Source: Lingula anatina (taxonomy: Eukaryota; Brachiopoda; Lingulata; Lingulida; Lingulidae). Taken from it: a stretch of 64,000 nucleotides of DNA. The notes under the pieces were generated by a model. That model worked only from the letters and a program-made list of their open reading frames with translations. It did no database searches and was not told the origin of the DNA. Below, one piece after another: positions 45,701-64,000 of this stretch (positions are counted from its first letter, which is position 1; every line of letters begins with the position of its first letter). Both the position numbers and the translations under genes were made by a program. The DNA is taken from assembly GCF_001039355.2 (NCBI RefSeq), contig NW_019775523.1, forward strand, positions 60,001 through 124,000, in the 5' to 3' direction.

Positions 45701-48700
45701 AAGGATGTGTCTACTTTAGCAAATACTTTAAAACAAAATTCACTTTTTTTCTAAAAAAAAAAAAAATAAAACTGCAGTGTAGATTTCCTTACAAATCTGA
45801 TGTTTGAAAAAAAAAAATGATTAGGTCAAACAATTCTGACATCTTCAATTTTTGTAAGTCAACAGGATCCTTTTTTCATTAATTGGTTTCTCTTTTTTCC
45901 GATACCAGTTTAAGTAGGGATGATAAATGAGATGATCAATAAAATAGTTCAAACTGATTAGAAATGTAATCCACCCCTACGTTTTGTTAATCAGTAGTAT
46001 TAAAACCAGTAACATTTTATACATAATATGTATTGCATTATTTACAGATAGATACATCCACATCTTATTTGCAGTACTTAATAAATGTAATGTAAAGATA
46101 CATCCCTAAAAAACTTAAATCCTACTATTGTAACATTTGAATAATTCATATTTCTGGAACTACATACTGTGGTTGTTGCAGTAGCATCATATGCATCCTA
46201 CACTACTAATGTCCAATTACTATAAGCACAGTGACAGAGCACAGCAAAATGACACACATGCAGCAAATAGCTTGGCAGCAGTTAGCTTTGTAATGTTATA
46301 CGACACAAACTAGGGTCACTGAGTATGTAAAAGTTAAAAGACACTTCTTACCTGTTCCAGTTTGCTTGCCTTTCTTCTCCCCTCATGCTTCCTCATAGCA
46401 CACAATGGATTACATAACAATATTAACACCAGCAAACAGAACACATTGAGTAGGAAAACGGGGAAATAGAAAAAGGTCTAAACTACCCATGCAGAAGATA
46501 CCCAGAGTACTAACACCAAGCCCCTGTCAATAAGTAAACTGAAATTTTTTCAATCCATTGGTTTTTTGTTCCAAGGAAATTCAAAAAGGACAAAATATTT
46601 CTTTTGGCCATCATCTCAATTTTTTCAACACTATCAATGGGATGCATAGATGAATATTTTTCCAGGAACTTTAAATACTTTTGTAAAAATATGTTCTATT
46701 TCTTGAAATTACAGTATCCACAGTATCATTCAGCAATCCCACCTATTTCCAAAATTAAAACAGTTTCAAAAAAACTTCAGTTTACAAAATGAACTTTCCC
46801 ATCTCCCAAACCTGACAGTATGATAACGTGAAATATGTGTTTGTGAAATTACCTGCAGCTGATTTAGTCCAGGGTAGGGATGAAATTTAAAGAAAGAAAC
46901 AAAACAGAACATGAGAACAGGATACTATTATACCAAAAGATGTTCATTTTTTCATTAATACTATGTTTTAGGTTAAATAATGGTGAACTGTGTTATATAT
47001 CCTGTGTGTGGATAAAAATTCATTTACAATTGAATTTAATATATTATAAGGAAAACTACACAAAAAGAGAATAGAACATGCACTGTATAAGACACCAAGC
47101 ACCTGGTCCATAGGGGAAATAAAAAATTCAAGAATATATTTTTGCAAAAATAAATAAATAAACGCATAATAAATAAAACTATCAATAAACTGATTTATCA
47201 ATGAACAAAATAACAACATTAAATAATTCATCTTAAAATCAAGTTGCAGAAGTCATGTTGACGGCTTCACTCCCTGGCATTGCATGTCAGAGACCAAGTA
47301 GAAGTGGGCAGTACACTGTCTTACTGGATAATAGGATAATATTTAGGGAGACAGGTCCCTGGCATAGATGTAATCACTCTGATAAGTCATATTTATAGAA
47401 TTCATCAATCATTTATGTGGCAGGTACACATCAACTACAGGTACATTTCTTTGGACCAAGAAATTCTGATCCATTTTGAAAACAGATTTTAAAGACAGCT
47501 GACATAATAGTACAAGCATCTGAGTACAAGTAAGGCCTGGGCTATTTATAATACCATATACATATAAATGCTACATTTTTAGGTACTTGCAGATCTCCTT
47601 TCAACTTGATAACCAATTTTCTGATAACATACAATCTAGCCATTGCAACCACAATACACAGAAGGAAGCTTCAGATAAGAAAGACCCAGCATGAATATAG
47701 AAACCAATCAATAGATCCAATGCAGATAACAATGAATTCCAAATATTCAATACCAAATAAATGTATTTCAATTACTTACTAACAATATCCCCACATGGAA
47801 ATTTGATTTATGATTATTGACAAAACAAACTCACAAGTATATGTATAATAAGTGGGACATATTCACAAAACAGTACCGACAGTTACATGCTTTTACATCA
47901 AAATAAAATCTGACAAGCAAATGGATGTAATTAACTGGTTAACTGGTTTCTGGAAACATTGAGTGGAGGTGGGTTAACAGCAGGAATAAAGGGCAAAGAT
48001 TCACCAATCTGATATGTGCACAGAGTGAAATAAGTGTTGATACCAATGCCTTAAAGTTTGTAATAGAAAAACTGAATTAAAATGAAAAAGATTTTCTGCG
48101 ATGTTGTACTTCTATGGCTCAATTTTGTCTGAAATTTGCTGAAATGGACTAAATGAAGTTAAAGAATACAGATTTAATATTAAAAGTGAGAGACTAACAG
48201 GGAAAGCTCAAAGCTCCAAGCCATAGTATAGACTTTGTAGACTAACCATCACATAAAGTCACAGCTGCAACAATGAAAGCAAGAAAAAAAATAATACTTG
48301 AAGCTTATTTTGAATTTCAAGTTAAAGGAGAATATGTACTAATGTTAAAATGCTATTACTATTTTTGAATAAACTAAAAAGTAGAAAAATATAACATATC
48401 AATCACTACTGGGATATCCCATATTTCATTCATAAAATATTTGTTTTCATTAAAAACAATTCAGACTATAGTGGACAACCAAAGCCTGGTTTATCTGAGG
48501 GTTTTAAATTCTTCTAAGGTATGCAAACTTTCATTTAATTTAGGTTCTCATAGAAGCTACAAATCCCCCTTTTCTGCAGACATACTTGACAGATTTTGGG
48601 GATTGGCTCCAGGCTGAGCTGAACCAGGGTGACCTTGGATAAGGTCAATATCAACTTTTGTCCTTCAGATAACATAACTTTCCGGGCAAACATGATAAAT

Positions 48701-51700
48701 GTGAAAATATGACTGAAAGAAATGCCAGTGGCAGGCATCAATGCGGCATGCTTTGCTGCTTTTTGTAAAATAATAAATGTATATTATTGAGCAACAAGAT
48801 TAACATCAATTACAAATATGGAACAGAAAGGGGGATTTATGCTTATAAAAATAATAAAATAATGCTCATAATGCTCTGGGAAAATGGAAAACATACTCCA
48901 CTGTTCAGAATCAAAACCAGGTAACACAGGGCTCTATAGTTTTCCACCTTAGGTAGAGCACACAAACAGTAAAGCAGAAACAGTAGCTATATATTGCCTA
49001 CCTGCCACAGCACAGGTAAATATATAATATAGATGAATCCATACATACATACTCATACAGCAGCACCACCTGAGACTGCTCACTATAATGATATCATTCC
49101 TAATTACCAGCAAGGTGCTTTATCTTAATAAAATGCAAATGGAGGCAGCAGCTTTCTTGCAATCTACTTGCCAAAGCAAAAACAGCTGGTTATTCAGATG
49201 ATTTAAATGAAGTTCCACCTACAAATGCAGGTAAATAAACAATGACAGGCCATCCAAACAAAACTTGAATGTGGACGACCTGACTGAACTTAACCTGGTG
49301 CAGCCGTAAGGTGTGCCACTGCATAAGCCTGATGTATTGTAGAAAAGCTCAAAATCTACAAAGGTATTCTTACTGTCATTGTCATTCATCTCCATCCATT
49401 TTACACCGCCGCTGAAACAGAAAATAACAAAAATTAAATTCAGTACACCTTAATCAAGTTATGAAAACGGTTCATTTCAATCTATGCATGTCTGTGAGTG
49501 AGTAATTCTGCCCAATGTTCAGCTCTTTTCTCCTTAATTTCCATTTCCTTCTATAATACATATTACTACTTATCACTGAATGGTGTCTGGAGCAGTCAGT
49601 ATATAATAACCATCATTTTATGTCATACTCACTACACAAAGTACGGGTATATAATACAATTATTACGCTCATTAATTTAATATAAAAATCTAACAACATA
49701 TGCATATAAACTAGGACATTGTATTGTATTTTATTGTATTGTATTGTATTATGGAGGTCTGACAGAAAACATTACTATTACCACTGAAGGTAATGTATAA
49801 GTTATGGTGGTAGCTGGGAATACAGACCAAGACTGACATCTTTCTATATTTAAATATTTAAGTACATCATTTCAATTAAGCTAGAGACTTCTCTTCACCT
49901 GAGCAACTACAGCTTTAGGAAAACAGGCGTAATTTTCATGTAAAAATTCTTGGTGGGTAGAAGTTAACTTGCATCATTTATTCAATAGATTACTGATCTT
50001 CAGCCTCACAATCCAAATCATTATCTGGAAAATGTGCATGAATGCGAATAGATAGCTTTTGGGTGGAAATTTACTAATACATACATCATCCAAATCACTG
50101 TCTAGGAAATTACCCATTTCTTCAGCAAGCATGTGAGTAGGTAAACTTAGCCCCTGCCACTGTGTTTCTGCATGCTTTAGGACCACCATAGCTCCCAGGT
50201 CTCAGCAGGTGTTTCTACGGAGGATGGGCAGACCTACCTTAGTGTTTATTGTTAACTTACCTCATCAACACAGTAGCACACTCTGGCACACGGAACACCT
50301 AATAAAGTAATAAGTAAAATATTATATGCTGTCTATTTATTTTCTTTTCTGGTGTCAGGGAAAAAGGATTATCTTTTTTTACCCCCTCCCCCCCCCTTCC
50401 TCTTACATATACTACTTTCATTTTATACTATATTAAACAGTTTGCACGTTCTAATTTCACTGAACTTGAAACAGTCCCATACTTAATACAACACCCAAAA
50501 AAACACCTACAAATCGGGGTATGGCTAGGGGATGCCTTGGGGCAGGATACATAGAAAGTATACTTTAAACTGGAAACTTGAAAGCAACAATTCTTTTTAT
50601 TTTATTTATTTATTTATTTATTTGGAGGGGGGCAAATTGTTAATAGATAATTTTAAATAATGTGTGGAGGGCTACAAATACTTAATTGCAACACTTACAA
50701 AACACATTTTTCAAACAGTGCTTGTTCTTTAAAGTCTAGGACACCAATTACTTTTAATTTTAATGAAGACTTTTACAGACCACATGTACTAGTAACCACA
50801 CCTAACTTCCCCATCAGACAACATATCCTACACTGCAATATCTCTAGGAGTCAGACTGGTTCTGGAGCTCAACACTCCAATATTACTGAGGGGAGTTCTG
50901 ACATCAGAAAGTGCTCAAACCAACTAAAACTGTTGTGGCAGTAACTTCAAGTACTACTACAAAATTCTTGGTCATTAGGGTGCATTCCCATAGATTTTAG
51001 ATTGATCTATCCCCGTGGGGAGTCTCACTAGATTACTGTCAGATAATCCAGCTTAAATGTCTGTCCCGCCTACTACAAGCTATAAGGGGGTAATTAACTT
51101 TCGTGTCCGCTCAGCTGACAGCTATTTAGCGTGAACCCCCAGGGAGTTATGTCGATCTAGTTTGGATCAATCTAATCTCTGGGAATGGGGTCTTAGACTC
51201 AATATTTAGATTCCTAAAGCAAGTGGAGCACCTGTTAGCCCCACTCTCCCACTCTTACACCCTGGACTCATCTGGGAATCTCAAAATTATATAAACATTC
51301 CAACTCAGGGCAGAAGAATTTGAGGACTGTGTCTGGCAATAAATAATATTTATATACAGAGTTGGAAATAACCGCCCGTCCCAACGTCCTTGACGGTCTA
51401 ATTTCATGGAGGACGGGTAAAATTAATTTGGAGACCGTCCTGTGGTCGGGCCGCACTTTGAAGTCGTCAGTAGATCTGAGCGTGAAACATCGCGTCTTTC
51501 TTGATTTTGAGATTCACACATTTACTTATATATAAGTGTTTACAATATAAATCACATGAGGATTCTGAATATAGGAAAATAGGTCAATGATNGATAATTT
51601 CCTCTTATTCCAAATATTAAAATACATACTAGTACACAAATTTGGACAGAGGGAGAAAAAAACATGCACGAAGACACGTAGGCAAACACACATACACACA

Positions 51701-52087
51701 AATGCAGATCTCACCTTCCAGCCTATAGTCTCAAAGAAGGAGCAGAGTCTTGACTGCCCAGTGGTCTTGCCTCCACATGGTCCTGAAAATTTAAAACATG
51801 GATAACTAGTTTTTCTATTCTATTTTTATCAAATTACAATATTTACTAGTATCCTGTTTTCAGCACCAGTCAGACATGATTTTTGGTTAAAGAAAAAAGA
51901 AAGGCCTGGGGCCTATTAAGGTGGAAAACAGATAATAAAAAAAAAAAAACAAATTTCCACTTTAAAATTATATCAGACAAAAAAATAAAAAAAAAAAAAA
52001 AAAAGGTCTGACCAGTTTAACTTAACAGTTCAATATAACAAAGAATAAAGTGATGCAGGGGAGGGGGGTGACAATTGGATGATATTA

Positions 52088-52184
<97 letters not shown>

Positions 52185-55100
52185 CCAATACCACGTCTCT
52201 CTCTACACCTCCCACTAGAACATTTATATCACTAACAACATGCACAGATTCCTCACACGGATCAATAATATGCTTCCAGAAACTGGCCCTCCTGAATGTT
52301 ATCAAGACTAAGATCTATCTTACTATTATATGTGAAAGAATTTGCAGGGAAATCTAGGGATATAAATGGCTTCATCTGAAAATTGAGCTGTAATTCCTTG
52401 CTGTGAATCAGCTATCTGCATGACAACCATGCTGCTATATTCTTTTATCTAACAAGATCAATAGATGTAATAAGGAAATCAGTCTACATCAGCTCTGTTT
52501 GTAACCACACGAACGTCAACTTGATATCAGGCATTGAATTTTTTTCTATTGGGCTATTATTTATCCCTTTTAAATTGATATGTGAGATCAAATCATCTCG
52601 TTTTTATTCATCAAATTCAAGAGGTATATTAATGTGGGTAAGCTGGTATTTTGCAAAAAAAAAAAAAAAGGATCCCTCACAATATCATTCTCATGTAAGA
52701 TTTAAAAAGTAGGCACTTGGTTAAATTCTAAATATTATATATTATATCAAAGTCACTTTTGCAGACATACCAGTATATCATATCTTGTGCATAATGGCAC
52801 TCCAATGGAGCATCATTCTCACCAACAAGAATGAGCATTCATTTTGGGATCAATTCGATCAGAGCAAAATTGTTCATTAGCTTGGTGGTTGGATCATCTG
52901 ATGAAGGCCTATGACCATATTGGCTGCAAGCCAACAGCAGGAAGAAAAATTTTAGCTTGTGCTAAATAATTACCATCTAAAATTTAGTCTGATTTGGCTA
53001 AAATGCTTGGTTTCCAGATTGGAGATTCTTCCATCCCTTGGCAAAGTCAGATCATCTAGATATAAATGAACGCTCCAGTAAAACTGCCCCAGGAAAGGTG
53101 GCTGACCAAATTTACATTGATTATTTTCAGGTGCACAAAGTAAGTAACTTTGGCATAAACATGTGTAAAGAAAAGTATTCACTAACATATCAAACATTTG
53201 CCATATTGCTGCACACTTTTAGAATAAAATGTTGGTTTGGTTTAAAAGAAAAAAATCTGAGACATCAGAACCCAGGAGCTAACATAAAAATATGTAGGTG
53301 AGACTCAATGAACAAAATGTTGGGTTTAGTTTAAAAGAAGTAAAAAACTCTAAGAAAATTCAAGCCAGAAGCTAACACAGCAATATATAGACTTGTGAGT
53401 GTCTGCAAGAATGGGTACTTGGTGTACATACCACCCACATCCTCTACACTTCTCTAGAAATAGAAATAACTTGGGAACACCTGAAAATGGTACAAAAACA
53501 TTGTGCGGAAGTCTTCCACTAAGCACAGGTGGTGGGATGGTTCATGATATGCCATAATAAACTATGCTTGGGATCCTCATTATCACCTGAGCTCCGTCCA
53601 ACCAAGATAAATCCAAAGACCGGAATTTAGTGAAAGTGAACTAAAACTATTCCACCTGAAGATGGACCAGGTTGAAAATAAACAAACTCTCTCTGGATAA
53701 TCATCTAAAACTTGTCAAACATTTTCAAAATAAACTGCCCATAGCAAACTAATGGCATCACTCTGCTGCAAAAACATCTCAGATATGTTGCAAAATAATG
53801 TGACAGTCACACACGTGGGTAACTTGAATTAAGCCTGCCAGAGTATCTATTACTGAGTTTTAAAAAATTAGTAATTATACTTAAATATATTATCAGATTT
53901 CCTTGGATATTTTCTAATGAAATAAAAAAAACCCTGCTGTTCTCAAATACCCAAATAATGCCTTACGTCAATATTATAGCTATACCATGGCAGTTTATTC
54001 TTATTTTATATCTTTTTTCTTTCAAAGCTTATCTTATAGACTTTAGAACACCATAGCCCATGGACACAGTTTTTTCTGCTCATAGTATAGACTTTCCCAG
54101 GGCCTCCCCAAGCTCTCTAACCCCAACCAGGGCCTCCCCAAGCTCTCTAACCCCAACCAGGGCCTCCCCAAGCTCTCTAACCCCAACCAGGGCATGCCTT
54201 GTCATAAATGTCAAGATAATTTATGAGAGATTTTTCTATCTTCACAACCATGAATTTAACAGTAAGCACATGGTCTACAGGTAAATACAAATCTAAGTAA
54301 TGGAATCTACAGGTGACTTACCAGATTATCACGGTTAAATTACACTGAGATTATCAGGGAAATCAGCACAGTAAGGACTTCCGACACAGTTGTAGATAGT
54401 AAGGCTAGTGATGCTTTGTTTGTGGACATATGACTTTTGCAGCCATTATTGTAAACTATGTTTTTAAATCTCAGAGCTCTGAGCGAAATTGAGCTTTAAA
54501 AATATATCTCAATATAGAATGTACACAAAACAGCAGCAAAAAAACTTTGAGACAAATGAGGCATTGAATCCATGTTCCTTGTTTCTTTTCACTAAAAATA
54601 TTTGTGTATTTATTTTGGTCAAAGAGTTGTACAACTTTGTTTTGGTTAAGCAAAAATTGTGACATCTAAGCACAGCTGACACTCTGGAAATATACTGTTT
54701 TAATGGACCTGCCCAGCAAACACATTAACGTATTGTAACCACACCATAATATGTTACCACACCATAATATGTTACCAACATTTCTTGATTATATAAACGT
54801 TGTGGTAATGTTAGAATAACTCTGCGTTTGCTGGGTACACAGGTACCACTAGGGTCTGTGCAGGATGCTATTAGGACAGAGAGTGCTGACCACTAACCTA
54901 AATTTAACCCATTATCTAATAGAACTATTTGATTTACATGTGTCTCTGTCACCATCAGAATAAATAATGTTCCTGAAAGCCTGGATAAATAAATGACCCC
55001 CTCATCAATGCCATATGATACCATTAGCCTGGGTGTTGAATTTCTATAGAATGCCTAGTTAACTGCCTGCCTGCACATCAGCCCTATTGGGTTACCTATT

Positions 55101-56949
55101 AAATCATTCTCTAGCTCTGTCTCCATGGATAGGAGAAAAAAAACATGAGCCACAAGCCACTTGAACCAGACGAGGCATTTTCCATCCTTTTTTCTAAGCT
55201 GAAAACTGGTCATGAATTAAAACTATTCAAACGGCTAATTGAAAACTGCAATTGGTAAACCATTGCATAACAGGGAGTGTGAAATTTAAGTACAACCTCA
55301 TTATTAACGTAAATTCCTTTGATTGGATTTGTGATTAATTAGAATAATACCCCGTTCACACTACAGTTGCCAAAATGCGCATTTCTATAATTCGGATTTT
55401 TCGTAAGGAATCCGATTCGGTATTGCGTTCACACTCGCTAAGCGAATCCGAATCCCACGTTGAAAATTTCAGGTAAAACTTCCTGTTTTGAACACTCGCG
55501 CATGCGCCGCACAGGAAATCTTAAAATATCAACAAAAATTTGTGACGACAAATGCAACTCAAAAGACATTCCAGCATTCTTGAGAAGTATAAGGTGGCAA
55601 AATTAGTTTGTTTCCTCATGTTGTAGTGAGTGGTGACCGCCAAATACGTTTGGTGCAATCGCTAAAGTAATAAACCAGCGTTCATAGATACCCGCACTTA
55701 TCTGCACACATGCGCAGTAAGATCTGTACAGGTGTCGATTCCGGTAAGTTATCCGGATCGCGCTTAGAAATCCACCTCGCTTGCAGGATTTTGAAAATGC
55801 GCATTTTCAAAATCCTCTTGCGTTCACACTTCTGCATTTATTCGAATTGTGACCTAATTCGCAACTTATCCGGATAACTGAGCGTAGTGTGAACGGGGTA
55901 TAAAATGTCTGATCCTGATCATTACATAGCATTTTCCCTTTTGTAACATTTTCTTCTCCTTAAACTTTCGGTATTTATGCTGCCAATTTTAATTTAGAGA
56001 GATCAGAAAGTGGTATGCAATTTTGCATCTTTTATTAGGTACAAATTTTAACAGTTTTAAATTATATGAAGTGAAAGTTAGAGAGGCAAAAGTACTATGA
56101 AATGGCAACATCTACTGTATAGTGTCAGCACCTGTTCATTAAAACAAAGAAAATGATGGGGCAAGTAAGAATTATGCAAACAATACATAAAAGATGTGTA
56201 TAACATAAGACTGATATGAGGAATTACTTTATATACAGCATTCCACATTATAGATAACAATGTATTATCATCTGGCTGATGGGATATATTCCTTGGGAAA
56301 TAATTTCAATTCCATTGTAGATAATAAAGATTTAATGAAGGAGTCATTTGAAACCCATTCACTTTGTACAACAACCCTGTAATTTAAATATATTTTCTCA
56401 ATCATTTATAACATCAAATTAATAATTAATTTAAATTGTTACTAAATAAGAAATGGGTTTGTTAGCCTGCTAGAATCACGATTCTCATTCTTTTAAGCAC
56501 AAAAATGTCAGCAAATCACGTTATTTTCTGTAACATCTATATTTATGTAATATTATTCCAACATAATTTATTCATAAATAAACCAGCCTGCAACAAGGCA
56601 TGGATGGCTAATTTTAGACATCACCACAGACAACATTATTTATCACTCGTTACGGCTATTCAGTGTGTCATTTCATTTAACTATAGAAAAACACATTTTA
56701 ACCCACTGTCTCAATCATATGGAGATACATTTTTTGTTTTATTATTCGGAACAGTAAAATAAACCCTTTCACCATTTATAATTAAGAATCATTTGCTCTG
56801 CCAGCGACTGGCCGGCGATTCTTTGCATCACCACGTGGAAACATGACCTTGTTTATATTTGATTGCAAATAGCAATGTACATGAAACTCACCTCCCGTCA
56901 AAACCAGCTTAAAGACTTGGTTCTGGTTGACTCCCAGTTGATGTGACAT
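39716..56949 (-). CDS. TTD14-like P-loop nucleotide-binding protein (13 exons)
   Basis: Exons in transcript order: 56949-56892, 51782-51715, 50298-50261, 49411-49374, 45667-45539, 44981-44909, 44614-44491, 44124-44047, 43803-43708, 41330-41234, 40936-40845, 40239-40124, 39995-39716. Phases agree throughout, giving 428 residues. Residues 18-26 are a Walker A loop (GGPCGGKTT), built across the first intron. A Walker B-like [11 protein letters not shown] follows near residue 105. The N-terminal half matches the NadR/Ttd14-like AAA domain. The C-terminal half (from about [11 protein letters not shown], through [17 protein letters not shown]) matches the family's CYTH-like part. An Asn/Gly/Asp-rich tail follows and looks disordered. 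In Drosophila, Ttd14 binds GTP and phosphoinositides and is needed for TRPL channel trafficking; the role in this animal is inferred. The intron before the exon at 41330 contains a 410-base gap. Confidence 0.88.
40990..41115. repeat. Foldback sequence in a TTD14-like gene intron
   Basis: AAGGTTCATTGGTCC near 41023 has a perfect 15-base inverted partner GGACCAATGAACCTT near 41091, with further pairing outside (TAGTCTAAAGGTTC against TTCAGACTA). The loop is about 50 bases. Probably a small transposon remnant. Confidence 0.6.
41589..41998. other. Assembly gap of 410 N
   Basis: Unknown bases inside an intron of the TTD14-like gene. The sequences on both sides share TAATTTTCAAA. No expected coding exon is lost, because the phase and protein are continuous across the intron. 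Confidence 0.98.
42068..42456. repeat. MITE-like element, CTGTCACACCTGRCGTA family, copy 2
   Basis: Inverted ends: GGCTCTGTCATACCTGGCGT at the left and ACGCCAGGTTTGACAGTGCC at the right. Related to 25224-25502. It lies in a TTD14-like gene intron, close to the assembly gap. Confidence 0.7.
42960..42992 (-). CDS. Candidate 33-nt cassette microexon of the TTD14-like gene
   Basis: On the minus strand, a pyrimidine-rich acceptor ending TTTCATCTAG precedes 33 coding bases ([11 protein letters not shown]) and a strong donor GTAAGTAG. Its length is a multiple of three and its phase (0) fits between the exons ending at 43708 and starting at 41330. It would add 11 residues between LPSLE and GYPQFQDF. 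The constitutive join without it also reads well, so it is either alternative or spurious. Confidence 0.35.
50976..51195. repeat. Palindromic MITE-like element (CATTCCCA family)
   Basis: Left end TTAGGGTGCATTCCCATAGA; right end TCTCTGGGAATGGGGTCTTA. Long in-order similarity to 29523-29740. It lies in the TTD14-like gene intron between the exons at 51715 and 50298. Confidence 0.75.
52090..52184. repeat. (AT)n microsatellite running into (GTAT)n
   Basis: About 35 AT units followed by about six GTAT units, in the first TTD14-like gene intron. Likely very polymorphic. The open frames across it are artefacts of the repeat. Confidence 0.95.
54098..54193. repeat. 30-bp minisatellite, three copies
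   Basis: Three identical 30-base units (begin CAGGGCCTCCCCAAGCTCTC), followed by a partial fourth. Because 30 is divisible by three, the array makes an open frame of 10-residue repeats, but no start context or splice evidence supports translation. Confidence 0.9.
54711..54836. repeat. Small MITE with CCCAGCAAAC ends
   Basis: Inverted termini: GCCCAGCAAACAC at the left and GCGTTTGCTGGGT at the right. An internal tandem pair of CACACCATAATATGTTAC is present. About 126 bp, in the first TTD14-like gene intron. Confidence 0.7.
55347..55902. repeat. MITE with CCCCGTTCACACTA ends
   Basis: Nearly perfect inverted termini: ATACCCCGTTCACACTA at the left and TAGTGTGAACGGGGTAT at the right. Subterminal repeats alternate GCGTTCACACT, AATCCGAATC and TTATCCGGAT. 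It carries an internal palindrome near 55785 (GATTTTGAAAATGCGCATTT). About 555 bp with no ORF, in the first TTD14-like gene intron about 1 kb from the promoter. Confidence 0.8.
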
Positions 56950-57377
56950 GGTGACAAAACTGTCGGTTTTTGAACTATTTCACAACCTTGCCATAAATAT
57001 CGCGCGAATATTCCGATCACAACATGCGTCAGTTTTCGCATGCGTCGTACGTCATCAATTTTTATTGCAACATGGCCGGTGATAGGCTCCTAACTATGCC
57101 GCATAAATATAAGCCATAAAATATAGCTTTTAATATATTACATTAAATGAACATATTATTTATGTTTAAAAAACTCGCCAAGGGTTATATCAAAATGATT
57201 TTTAGCTTTTCGTTCGATTAAACGGAAGAAAACATCGACTTCCTGCCACAAACATTCTATCCAATGAAGAGCCTTGGCACAAAATTTCTGAAGACAAGAC
57301 AAGTCAATGAAAAAGAAAAACTGTCAAAATATTGAAAAAACCGGCATGCAGTCGGCCGATTAGAGTAACCATATTTT
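56950..57377. promoter_or_regulatory. Bidirectional promoter between the TTD14-like gene and TRIM37
   Basis: Only 428 bases separate the divergent start codons. Within them are two CATGCGTC words about 15 bases apart (57023 and 57038; the second, TCGCATGCGTCG, resembles an NRF-1 site), a CRE-like TACGTCATC at 57048, a YY1-like AACATGGCCGG at 57069 and a GC-rich CGCGCGAAT near 57001. AT-rich TATA-like words flank 57100-57125. The 5' UTR limits are not visible. Confidence 0.6.
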
Positions 57378-63730
<6,353 letters not shown>

Positions 63731-64000
63731 GTAAAGGCTTTAGTACTTTTGTAATTTTATTAGTATTGTTTTTTAATTCATTTAGTTACAAGTAAATTTT
63801 ACAATGACCGTTGCAGTAAGTATGTAGAATATAACAAGAGTAATTCAGTGATACAAACTAAGAGCTTTCTTGTTCTTTTTGTTTGTCAGGTTGACAATTG
63901 TTAAAAAGTGGGTAGGGCTATGCAAACATACGAGTTGTTTTTGCACTCTTTTTGGATTATATTCAGACTTCAAACAAATCATTACATACTGCATTACATT

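Noticed and set aside
46355-46410. Extra TTD14-like exon before 45667 with a good GTAAGA-type donor
   Set aside because: No pyrimidine-rich acceptor precedes it, and the direct join of the exons ending 49374 and starting 45667 already gives a continuous family-like sequence (NDND-IFQFQENL).
52030-52357. Tyr/Ile repeat open frames on both strands
   Set aside because: Translation of an (AT)n microsatellite.

Overview
The window is nuclear DNA from a eukaryote, most likely a marine invertebrate animal. It is AT-rich, its genes are split into many exons with GT-AG introns, and short palindromic DNA transposon remnants (MITEs) and microsatellites are everywhere. The three recognisable genes (NUDT9, a TTD14-type P-loop protein, TRIM37) are animal genes. 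A TTD14 relative, abundant acATGTa-type words and dense MITEs suggest a lophotrochozoan or invertebrate deuterostome, but I cannot name the species. No bacterial-type system, CRISPR array or rRNA gene was seen.

Left part (1-27 kb): mostly gene-poor and repeat-rich. It holds the last exon of a single-pass membrane protein (2417-2793), a weak candidate two-exon gene (12624-13142) and a two-exon gene for a small secreted protein (22163-25112). The first exon of that last gene has a decayed tandem copy just upstream and lies between two nearly identical 572-bp direct repeats. Several unrelated palindromic element families, a 22-bp minisatellite, a 0.54-kb tandem duplication and a near-perfect 49-bp-arm hairpin are also here.

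Middle part (27-40 kb): a NUDT9-type mitochondrial ADP-ribose pyrophosphatase gene on the + strand. Two of its exons occur twice, and the copies meet at a single unresolved base (34089). This looks like two alleles placed in tandem by the assembler. NUDT9 converges on the next gene across about 3.5 kb.

Right part (40-64 kb): a complete 13-exon TTD14-like gene on the - strand (56949 down to 39716, predicted 428 residues), broken by a 410-base assembly gap in one intron. It lies head-to-head with TRIM37 on the + strand (from 57378), with 428 bp between the two start codons, which suggests a shared bidirectional promoter. TRIM37 is read through RING, B-box, coiled coil and MATH domain, and runs off the right end of the window.

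The observations most worth a second look are the TRIM37 exon whose 3' splice site and first codons are tandemly duplicated in frame, a 33-nt in-phase candidate microexon in the TTD14 gene, the missing initiator codon and membrane-anchor-like exon of NUDT9, the secreted orphan with its broken exon copy, and two likely assembly artefacts. All exon boundaries were worked out by eye from splice signals, reading phase and protein similarity remembered from the families. None has been checked against transcripts.
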